A stretch of DNA of 64,000 nucleotides from Stutzerimonas stutzeri (lineage in GTDB: Bacteria > Pseudomonadota > Gammaproteobacteria > Pseudomonadales > Pseudomonadaceae), in contig NZ_CP007441.1 in the NCBI RefSeq assembly GCF_000590475.1, forward strand, positions 1,635,231 to 1,699,230, given 5' to 3'. The position numbers and the translations under genes are program-made. The notes under the pieces were generated by a model. The model saw only the letters and a program-made list of their open reading frames with translations, did no database searches and was not told where the DNA came from. This document shows positions 57,568 to 64,000 of the stretch, piece after piece. Position 1 is the first letter of the stretch. Every line of letters starts with the position of its first letter.

Positions 57568-59340
57568 TTATAGGCCTTGCTCGGTCAACCATAGGTTGAC
57601 TGCCGCCAGTTGCCACAGTTTCGACCCGCGCAGCGGGGTCAACTGGCCCTCGGGGTCACTGAACAGCTTCTCGAGCATCGCCGGGTTGTACAGGCCACGA
57701 TCCTGACTCGGATCGGTCAACAGTTCGCGCACCCAGTTCAGGGTTTCACCCTGCAGATGCTTGAGTCCGGGCACCGGGAAATAACCCTTCGGACGATCGA
57801 TCACAGCGGCTGGGATCACCTTGCGCGCCGCCTCTTTGAGCACGTATTTGCCGCCATCGGGCAGTTTGTACTTGGCGGGAATGCGCGCCGACAGCTCGGC
57901 CACGTTGTGATCGAGGAACGGCACCCGCGCCTCCAGGCCCCAAGCCATGGTCATGTTGTCGACGCGTTTGACCGGGTCGTCCACCAGCATCACGGTGCTA
58001 TCGATCCGTAGGGCTTTGTCGACCGCGGCGTCGGCTCCCGGCTGTGCGAAGTGCTGCCGCACGAAATCGCCGGAGAAGTCGCCCTTAAGCCACTTATCCT
58101 GCATGGTTTCGGCGTATTCCTCGTAACTGCGATCACGGAATGCCGTCAGATAGGCTGCGGCCGGGTCCTGCGCGCCGTCGACCTGCGGATACCAGTGGTA
58201 GCCAGCAAACAGCTCATCCGCGCCCTGGCCGCTCTGCACCACCTTGCAATGCTTGGAGACTTCGCGCGACAGCAGGTAAAAGGCGATGCAGTCATGGCTG
58301 ACCATGGGCTCGCTCATCGCCTGGAAAGCGGCAGGGAGGCGTTCGAGAATTTCCTTCTCCTGGATGCGCAGTTGGTGGTGGCGCGTCTGGTAGTGCTCGG
58401 CGATCAGATCGGAATACTTGAATTCGTCGCCGCGCTCGCCGCCGGCGTCCTCGAAGCCAATGGAGAAGGTCAGCAGGTTGTCCGCCGCGCCGGCTTCACG
58501 CAGCAGGCCGACCAGCAGGCTGGAATCGACGCCCCCCGAAAGCAGCACGCCGACATCGACGGCCGCGCGTTGGCGCAAGGCGACCGACTGACGAAGGGTG
58601 GCCAAGGTGCGCTCTTGCCAATCCTCGAAGCTGTAGTTCTGCTCGTCGTCTCTTGCGCCGAATTCGAGCGTCCACCAGCGATGCTGGCTGGTTTTGCCGC
58701 TGGCATCGACGCGCATGAAGGTGCCCGGCGGCAGTTTCTCGATGCCGGCGATGAGGGTGTCCGGCGCCGGTACCACCGCGTGGAAACTCATATAGTGATT
58801 GAGCGCCACCGGATTCAGCACACCGGCGATATCGCCGCCTTTGAGCAATGCCGGCAGGGCGGAGGCGAAGCGCAGGCGATCGCCGGTTTTCGACAGATAG
58901 AGCGGTTTTATTCCCAGGCGATCACGGGCGATAAACAGCTCCTGCCGGTCGCGTTGCCAGATGGCGAAGGCGAACATGCCATTGAGCCGCGGCAACAAGG
59001 CGTCCCCCCAAGCATGGAACCCCTTGAGCAGCACCTCGGTATCGCCTTCGGAAAAGAAGCTGTAGCCCAGCGCCTCCAGCTCGGCGCGCAATTCTGGGTA
59101 GTTGTAGATGGCGCCGTTGAAGACCATCGAAAGGCCCAGTGCCGAGTCGATCATCGGCTGACCAGACGCCTCACACAGATCCATGATTTTCAGACGGCGA
59201 TGGCCGAGCGCCACAGGGCCCTGGCTGTTGAAACCGCACGCGTCGGGTCCACGAGAAGTCAGGTGTTGGGTGATGCGTTCAACAGCGGCCAGATCGGCCG
59301 GTTGATTATCGAAGCGAAGTTCGCCAGCTATGCCGCACAT
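57568..59340 (-). CDS. asnO: N-acetylglutaminylglutamine amidotransferase (asparagine synthetase-like)
   Basis: Converts the dipeptide N-acetylglutaminylglutamine to its C-terminal amide, NAGGN. The 590-aa protein has an N-terminal class II glutaminase domain starting MCGIAGELRFDN, in which Cys2 is the nucleophile after Met removal, then GHRRLKIMD and FNGAIYNYPELR. A C-terminal asparagine-synthetase ATP-binding domain has GVLLSGGVDSSLLVGLL and QSGQGADELFAGYHWY. ATG 59340 follows AAGGA by five bases; the open frame to 59385 would spoil the Cys2 nucleophile. It is the first gene of the NAGGN cluster. It could be mistaken for AsnB, but the synthetase neighbour decides. Confidence 0.94.
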   Translation of the reverse strand: MCGIAGELRFDNQPADLAAVERITQHLTSRGPDACGFNSQGPVALGHRRLKIMDLCEASGQPMIDSALGLSMVFNGAIYNYPELRAELEALGYSFFSEGDTEVLLKGFHAWGDALLPRLNGMFAFAIWQRDRQELFIARDRLGIKPLYLSKTGDRLRFASALPALLKGGDIAGVLNPVALNHYMSFHAVVPAPDTLIAGIEKLPPGTFMRVDASGKTSQHRWWTLEFGARDDEQNYSFEDWQERTLATLRQSVALRQRAAVDVGVLLSGGVDSSLLVGLLREAGAADNLLTFSIGFEDAGGERGDEFKYSDLIAEHYQTRHHQLRIQEKEILERLPAAFQAMSEPMVSHDCIAFYLLSREVSKHCKVVQSGQGADELFAGYHWYPQVDGAQDPAAAYLTAFRDRSYEEYAETMQDKWLKGDFSGDFVRQHFAQPGADAAVDKALRIDSTVMLVDDPVKRVDNMTMAWGLEARVPFLDHNVAELSARIPAKYKLPDGGKYVLKEAARKVIPAAVIDRPKGYFPVPGLKHLQGETLNWVRELLTDPSQDRGLYNPAMLEKLFSDPEGQLTPLRGSKLWQLAAVNLWLTEQGL

Positions 59341-59657
59341 AAGGTCCTTACCGGTTTCTGCCGTTGGGGAGTGTGACTGACGCACGGAACGTGAAGTTCA
59401 GGTTATCAGACCAGCGCGTACCGCTCTGGACCGCTATCTGCGGAACGGCAGGGGTGCCGTCGAGCCGCCTGAATCAAGTCCTGCTAGGTCAGTCTGGCTT
59501 TACACCAAAACAAACAAATGCGTCGAGGTCAAACCGCGAAACCTGAGCAACCGCGGCTTAAGAAAGAAAAACACACTCGGATGACAATCAATCAGGCCCG
59601 AGATAGCAATGCCCGGTTCGCTATCCGGGCTCTCGTCCGCGCTACCGCGGCGGGCGG
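59341..59657. other. Interval between asnO and the lysR gene
   Basis: 317 bases without a gene. It should contain the NAGGN-cluster promoter on the minus strand, but no clear hexamers are seen. At 59596-59630 is a hairpin (GCCCG-A-GATAGC against GCTATC-CGGGC, one bulged A) that is probably the end of the lysR transcript. Confidence 0.5.
59596..59630 (-). terminator. Possible terminator hairpin of the lysR gene
   Basis: An 11-bp stem with one bulge and a 12-base loop, 28 bases beyond the lysR stop. On the minus strand it is followed by a T/G-rich rather than a pure T tract, so termination strength is uncertain. Confidence 0.45.
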
Positions 59658-60512
59658 CTAGAGACGGAAACCTTCAACAATATGCTCGGCCAATGTCTCA
59701 CTGACCTGCGACTGGCTGCGATCGTTGCGCAGCAGCACCGTGCTGCTGATCGGCAGTTCCGGAAATCCTTCGGCCGGCCCCAGCAGGCGCATTTCTGGAG
59801 TCAGCAGGCTCTGCATCTGGGCGGTGACAGCCAGACCGGCGCCGACCACGGCCATTAGCGCCGAGAGGCTCGGGCTGGTGTAGGCGATTCGGAACGGGAT
59901 GCGCAGGCTGTCCAGCGCATTGCAGGCCCAGGCTCGGCAGAAACACTCGCTATTGAACACCGCCAGCGGAATCGGCCGTTGTTCGTGGGCATTGAAGCCG
60001 GCCGCTTCGGCCCAGACCACCCGTTCGCGCCTCAGCAGCTGGCCGATCTCGGACCCTGGCTCGCGGGTAACGATGGTCAGATCCAGATCGCTGCGTTGCA
60101 GCAACTGGAAGGACGGTTCGCAGTGCACCTCCACTTGGACCAGCGGATAGGCCTGCGCGAAGCGCGAAAGGATGCCGGGCAAAAAGCGCATCACGTAGTC
60201 GTCCGGGGTACCGATACGCACCGACCCGACCATATGCGGCTCGCGAAAAGTAGTCAGTACTTCGCCGTGCAGCTTGAGGATCTGCCGGGCGTAACCGAGC
60301 AGAACCTGGCCCTCTGCAGTCAACCGAACCTGTCGACCGTCTCGCTCGAACAGCGCGCGTTGCAGGACGTCCTCTTCGAGCCGTTTCATCTGCATGCTGA
60401 TGGCCGACTGGGTGCGATTGACAGCGTCGGCCGCGCGAGTGAACCCCCCGTGATCAGCGATGGCAACGAAGCTGCGCAACAGCTCGGCGTCGATACTGGG
60501 ATAGTTGGCCAT
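59658..60512 (-). CDS. LysR-family transcriptional regulator
   Basis: A 284-aa LysR-type regulator. Residues 1-65 are the winged HTH (IDAELLRSFVAIADHGGFTRAADAVNRTQSAISMQMKRLE in part), followed by the linker helix and a periplasmic-binding-protein-like effector domain (about 90-284; VRIGTPDDYVMRFLPGILSRFAQAYPLVQVEV in part). It diverges from the DUF1127 gene across 93 bases, the usual layout for a regulator that controls its neighbour and itself. The effector is unknown. The start ATG 60512 is followed by MANYPSIDAELL, a common LysR opening. Confidence 0.92.
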   Translation of the reverse strand: MANYPSIDAELLRSFVAIADHGGFTRAADAVNRTQSAISMQMKRLEEDVLQRALFERDGRQVRLTAEGQVLLGYARQILKLHGEVLTTFREPHMVGSVRIGTPDDYVMRFLPGILSRFAQAYPLVQVEVHCEPSFQLLQRSDLDLTIVTREPGSEIGQLLRRERVVWAEAAGFNAHEQRPIPLAVFNSECFCRAWACNALDSLRIPFRIAYTSPSLSALMAVVGAGLAVTAQMQSLLTPEMRLLGPAEGFPELPISSTVLLRNDRSQSQVSETLAEHIVEGFRL

Positions 60513-60605
60513 TCATCAATCTCCGAGATGGATGTCATCATCAACATTCGTTGGATTGATCATAACGCTGGCTAGACACTGATGCCATCCACCAGGAGGT
60601 GCATC

Positions 60606-60845
60606 ATGAAAAGCCATGTTGAGTTTCTCAAGATTGATCATCTATCTACCAACCGCGGCACATCGCTTACAGCGCTGTTGCGCGAGGCCTGGCAGCGAGT
60701 AAGCCGCTGGCATGCGCTGTACCGCCAACGTCAGCAACTCGCCGCGCTCAGCGACGATATGCTCAAGGACATCGGCTTGAGTCGCGCCGATATCGAAACG
60801 GAAGCGAACCGTCCGTTCTGGGACGAGCCCTATCGGCGGAGCTGA
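60606..60845 (+). CDS. DUF1127 small protein
   Basis: A 79-aa protein with the DUF1127 motif in its second half: WHALYRQRQQLAALSDDMLKDIGLSRADIETEANRPFW (in part), an Arg-rich helix followed by the LSDxxLxDIGLSRxDI signature. Such proteins can bind RNA or act in phosphate and nitrogen metabolism in some alpha-proteobacteria; here the role is unknown. AGGAGG lies six bases before ATG 60606, which decides the start over the frame from 60582. Divergent from the LysR gene and likely its target. Confidence 0.88.
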   Translation: MKSHVEFLKIDHLSTNRGTSLTALLREAWQRVSRWHALYRQRQQLAALSDDMLKDIGLSRADIETEANRPFWDEPYRRS

Positions 60846-60893
60846 TGCGCCTGTTCACCCCATTGTTGATTGCATGCTCAAGCGTAAGCCCGT

Positions 60894-62876
60894 TCAGTTC
60901 GATTCGGTCGTTCGACGAATGAGCTTGCGCAGCAGAAACCGATTCGGATGACAGGACTCGGCGATGGCGCGAGGCACGGGCAACGGTTCGCCATCGAGCC
61001 AGGCAGCCAGCAGTTCGCCGGACAGCGGTGTGGTGATCACACCACGTGAACCATGGGCGGTGTTGACGTACAGCCCGTCCAGCCAAGGGCAGGGTGAATC
61101 GGGCACCTGGCGGGCATCCTTGCTCAGTATTGCGTAGGCCTCGGCGAATGACCCGGGATCGGCCAAAGGGCCGACGATCGGCAGGTAGTCCGGGCTGGTG
61201 CAGCGGAAGGCGACGCGGCCATCCAGCTGATCGATTGGCCTTGTACGGGCCTGTAGTCGCTGAAACAGATCGGCTGAAATCTCTTCGAGCATGTCCAGAT
61301 TGGCGCGGTGCTCCGCTTCGCTTGGCGCGGGATCGCTGTCGGCGAAATTGAAGCTCGCGCCCAGGGTGTGCATGCCGTCGCGCGGCGGGGCGACGTAGCC
61401 CTTGGCGCAGAGGACGGTGCGTAATTCAGCGCTTCTTTCGGTGGCACGCAGTCCGGTGATCTGCCCGCGGATGCGCTTGAGTGGTAGCCAGGCGCTCTGG
61501 CTGAATCGCGCGACATCGGCGGCGCCGGCCAGCACAACCACCGGCGCTTCGGCCAATACTTCGTCGCCGTTCAGTGCCTGCCAGCAACCCTCTGCGCGGC
61601 GTAGTTCGACGGGGTTTCGATGCCGGAGCAGTTCGATAGCGGGATGATCGAGCATCCACCGGCACAGTGCCGGCGGGTGCGCCCAACCGGCGTCGGGGTA
61701 GAACAGTCCGCCATGATCCAGCGCCACACCGGCCAGCTGTTCGGCTTCCAAACGCTCGACGGGGCGCAGCAGGCTGGGTGCAAAGGCGTCGGAGAGTGCG
61801 GTTTGTCGCGCGGCTTCCTTGTCGTCGAAAGCGATCTGCAATACGCCACAGGCGTCCCAATCCCGTCCTCGCTGCAAGTGGTGCAATAGCCGGCGTGTAT
61901 AGCCAAAGCCGCTGACCACCAATCGCGAAAGCGCCGTGCCGTGCGCGGACAGCTTCAGATAGAGCACACCCTGAGGATTGCCGGAACCTTCCTGGGCGAT
62001 ATCGCCGTGCCGCTCCAACACCGTGACCTGCCAGCCCCGGGCCGCCAGGCTCGCCGCGCTCGCGCAGCCAGCCAGTCCGGCGCCGATGACCAAAGCCCTG
62101 CGTTGTGCCGGTTTGAATGAGGGCCGCGCGAACCAGGGCTCGTCCGCCGTTTTCGGCGATTCGAGGACATGGCCCTGCAGGCTTTCCCATTTATGGCCAA
62201 AACCGGGGATTCGCTTGATCTCGAAACCGGCCTCCTTCAACGCTCGACGCACGCTACCGGCGCTGGTGAAGGTCGCCAGGGTCGCGCCCGGGGCTGACAG
62301 TCGCGCCAGCTGGGCAAACAGCGGGGGCTGCCACATGTCCGGGTTCTTGGCCGGGGCGAACCCATCGAGAAACCAGGCATCGGCCTGCGCATCCAAATCG
62401 CTCAGGCACTCGAGTGCATCGCCTACCAGCAAGGTCAGCGCCACCCGACCGAATCGGAACTGCTGAAAGCCTGGGTTGATCGCCACGTACTGATCCAGCA
62501 GTTGCCGCGCCTGCGTCTGCAGCTCGGGCCACAGGCCCAGGGCGCGTTGAAGGTCGTCGGGTGCGAGAGGGTGCTTTTCGGCGCTGACGAAATGCAGCTT
62601 GGCGCCTGCGGCCGCGGTACGCTCGAACAGTGCCCAGGCACAGAGAAAGTTCAGGCCGGTGCCAAAACCCGTTTCGCCGATCACGAATCCTTCTCCGGCC
62701 TGCAGCGCGGCGAAACGTTCGGCGAGCCGGTTTGGCTGCAGGAACACATGGGTGGTTTCCGCCATGCCGGAGGTGCGCGAAAAGTACACATCGCCATACA
62801 GGCGCGATTGCGGCTGGCCGTTCTCGTCCCAGTCGAGCTCGGCGGGCTGGAAGCCGGAGGTGTCAGGGACGGTCAT
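60894..62876 (-). CDS. mnmC: Bifunctional tRNA mnm5s2U34 biosynthesis protein MnmC
   Basis: Carries out the last two steps of mnm5s2U modification at U34 of certain tRNAs: the FAD domain removes the carboxymethyl group and the SAM domain methylates the amine. The 660-aa protein has an N-terminal methyltransferase domain (about 1-240; VIGETGFGTGLNFLCAW and WFLDGFAPAKNPDMW) and a C-terminal FAD oxidoreductase (about 260-650; ALVIGAGLAGCASAASLAARG and VNTAHGSRGVITTPLSGE). I start at ATG 62876 (MTVPDTSGFQPAELDW), with AGGAA eight bases upstream; the open frame to 62954 lacks conserved residues. Confidence 0.95.
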   Translation of the reverse strand: MTVPDTSGFQPAELDWDENGQPQSRLYGDVYFSRTSGMAETTHVFLQPNRLAERFAALQAGEGFVIGETGFGTGLNFLCAWALFERTAAAGAKLHFVSAEKHPLAPDDLQRALGLWPELQTQARQLLDQYVAINPGFQQFRFGRVALTLLVGDALECLSDLDAQADAWFLDGFAPAKNPDMWQPPLFAQLARLSAPGATLATFTSAGSVRRALKEAGFEIKRIPGFGHKWESLQGHVLESPKTADEPWFARPSFKPAQRRALVIGAGLAGCASAASLAARGWQVTVLERHGDIAQEGSGNPQGVLYLKLSAHGTALSRLVVSGFGYTRRLLHHLQRGRDWDACGVLQIAFDDKEAARQTALSDAFAPSLLRPVERLEAEQLAGVALDHGGLFYPDAGWAHPPALCRWMLDHPAIELLRHRNPVELRRAEGCWQALNGDEVLAEAPVVVLAGAADVARFSQSAWLPLKRIRGQITGLRATERSAELRTVLCAKGYVAPPRDGMHTLGASFNFADSDPAPSEAEHRANLDMLEEISADLFQRLQARTRPIDQLDGRVAFRCTSPDYLPIVGPLADPGSFAEAYAILSKDARQVPDSPCPWLDGLYVNTAHGSRGVITTPLSGELLAAWLDGEPLPVPRAIAESCHPNRFLLRKLIRRTTESN

Positions 62877-63063
62877 CAGGCGGTTCCTAGGGCAATGCGA
62901 AGAACGCGATTCTAGCAGTGGCGGGAAACCCATTGCGGGTACGCTTTGTCGCATCGATATACGACGCTTCTATGGAGGACGGGCCGTAAGTCGCTTGGCT
63001 GCGGTGCGTCGTGCCATCGATATTCAGCCCTTCCGGGTTGCTGCAGTCATTCTGGAGAACACG

Positions 63064-64000
63064 ATGTTCGAGTCCGCGGAAATCGGCCACACCATCGACA
63101 AGGCGACCTATAACGCGGAAGTACCCGCCCTGCGCGAAGCATTGCTCGAAGCCCAATATCGGCTGCGGGAGCAGGCGCGCTTTCCGGTGCTGATCCTGAT
63201 CAACGGCATCGAAGGGGCGGGCAAGGGTGAGACGATCAAGCTGCTCAATGAATGGATGGACCCGCGCTTGATCCGCGTCGACAGCTTCGACGTGCCTACC
63301 GACGAAGAACTCTCTCATCCGCCAGCTTGGCGTTACTGGCGCCGTTTGCCAGCGAAGGGGCAAACCGGAATCTTCTTCGGTAACTGGTATAGCAAGATGC
63401 TTGAGGATCGGGTTCACGGTCGAATCAAGAAAACCGATCTCGAGCTGGCCATCGACCGGGCTCAGCGCTTCGAACGCATGCTTTGCAAAGAGGGCATGCT
63501 GATCTTCAAATTCTGGTTTCACCTGTCCAAGGACCGCATGCTTCAGCGCCTCGATTCGCTCAAGGACGATCCTCTGCATAGCTGGCGGATCAGTCCGCTG
63601 GATTGGCAACAATCGAAGACCTACGACCGGTTCGTCAAATACGGAGAGCTGATCCTGCGCCGTAGCAGCCGGGATTTTGCGCCCTGGTACATCATCGAGG
63701 GCAGCGACGAGCGTTATCGCAGCCTGACCGCCGGACGGTTGCTGCTTGAAGGCCTCAATGCCGCGCTGGACGCTGCTGATCAGCAGCCCGTGCAGCCCCA
63801 CACCGCACCGGTTGAACTGAACATCGACCGGCTGGGTCTGCTCGGCAGTCTCGACCTCGATCAGAAGCTCGACAAGGAGGCGTACAAGGATCAACTGGTA
63901 GAGGAGCAGGCCCGCCTTTCCCGGCTGCTGCGCGATCAGCGCCTGCGCAAGCGCGGCGTGCTGGCGCTGTTCGAAGGCCACGATGCCGCGGGCAAGGGCA
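63064..64000 (+). CDS. pap: Polyphosphate:AMP phosphotransferase, 3' end missing
   Basis: PPK2-type enzyme that phosphorylates AMP with polyphosphate to give ADP. The frame is open from ATG 63064 to the end of the window (312 codons), and the family has about 490-500 residues, so roughly the last third is missing. Two-domain layout: the first PPK2 domain has LILINGIEGAGKGETIKLL (a degenerate phosphate-binding loop typical of domain 1), FFGNWYSKML and KFWFHLSKDRMLQRL. The second domain begins at the window end with VLALFEGHDAAGKG. It faces away from mnmC, 187 bases apart. The call is firm from the pattern of both domains. Confidence 0.93.
   Translation, partial: MFESAEIGHTIDKATYNAEVPALREALLEAQYRLREQARFPVLILINGIEGAGKGETIKLLNEWMDPRLIRVDSFDVPTDEELSHPPAWRYWRRLPAKGQTGIFFGNWYSKMLEDRVHGRIKKTDLELAIDRAQRFERMLCKEGMLIFKFWFHLSKDRMLQRLDSLKDDPLHSWRISPLDWQQSKTYDRFVKYGELILRRSSRDFAPWYIIEGSDERYRSLTAGRLLLEGLNAALDAADQQPVQPHTAPVELNIDRLGLLGSLDLDQKLDKEAYKDQLVEEQARLSRLLRDQRLRKRGVLALFEGHDAAGKG

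Noticed and set aside
62887..63981. A 364-codon minus-strand ORF opposite the pap gene.
   Set aside because: It is the complement shadow of the plus-strand PPK2-type frame, which carries both Walker-like motifs and the correct family sequence. High-GC genomes often give such long antisense frames.

Overview
The window is chromosomal DNA of a gamma-proteobacterium of the Pseudomonas type, most likely the Stutzerimonas (Pseudomonas) stutzeri group. This rests on the order and sequence of its genes: alaS-lysC-rsmA followed by tRNA-Ser/tRNA-Arg, an AmrZ homologue, a polar-flagellum block with sigma-54 promoters, minCDE-rluA-apeB, and an N-acetylglutaminylglutamine amide (NAGGN) osmolyte cluster. 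An OadGAB sodium pump is also present. The gene order often follows that of P. aeruginosa, as recalled and not searched. Nearly all of the window is core genome. The only clear mobile DNA is one complete IS3-family element.

Layout. 1-6000: the end of a threonine aldolase gene, alaS, lysC, rsmA and three tRNA genes. 6000-12200: a small secreted protein, the Mg2+ channel gene mgtE, the sodium-pumping oxaloacetate decarboxylase operon oadGAB, and amrZ. 12300-13160: two small membrane or secreted proteins and tRNA-Arg(CCT). 13336-28891: flagellar and chemotaxis genes. flgZ, flgN, flgM and flgA are on the minus strand; cheV, cheR, flgBCDE and flgFGHIJKL are on the plus strand. A sigma-28-like site precedes flgM, and sigma-54-like sites precede flgA, flgB and flgF. 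29000-35560: a ComEA-like protein, a YkvA-family protein, a translationally coupled HTH/unknown/Sel1 trio, an EAL-CBS-GGDEF protein and the Prc/Tsp protease. 36053-44144: apeB, rluA, minEDC, the lipid A acyltransferase htrB, a pirin, and mlaA coupled to a predicted periplasmic hydrolase. 44600-47120: a DUF2061 protein and the acetate permease pair yjcH-actP. 47128-48438: the IS3-family element. 48584-51435: an SDR enzyme, an MFS transporter, an unknown gene and a YheU-family gene. 51445-59340: a 7TMR-DISM hybrid histidine kinase next to the three NAGGN genes (M42 peptidase, synthetase, amidotransferase). 59658-64000: a LysR regulator divergent from a DUF1127 gene, mnmC, and the start of the polyphosphate:AMP phosphotransferase gene pap, which runs off the window.

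How the genes fit together. RsmA, AmrZ, the PilZ brake FlgZ and the EAL/GGDEF protein all belong to families that set the motile-sessile balance, and they sit around the flagellar block. The flagellar promoters fit the known hierarchy: sigma-54 for hook and basal body, sigma-28 for flgMN. The NAGGN genes make an osmoprotectant dipeptide amide, and the adjacent hybrid kinase is a plausible regulator of it. htrB and mlaA maintain the outer membrane.

No wholly new multi-gene system is obvious. The best leads for undescribed biology are: a hairpin that buries the mgtE ribosome-binding site; a structured leader before oadGAB; a perfect inverted pair of DnaA boxes before the ykvA-like gene; the coupled HTH/unknown/Sel1 trio; the MlaA-coupled hydrolase; and the kinase-NAGGN association.
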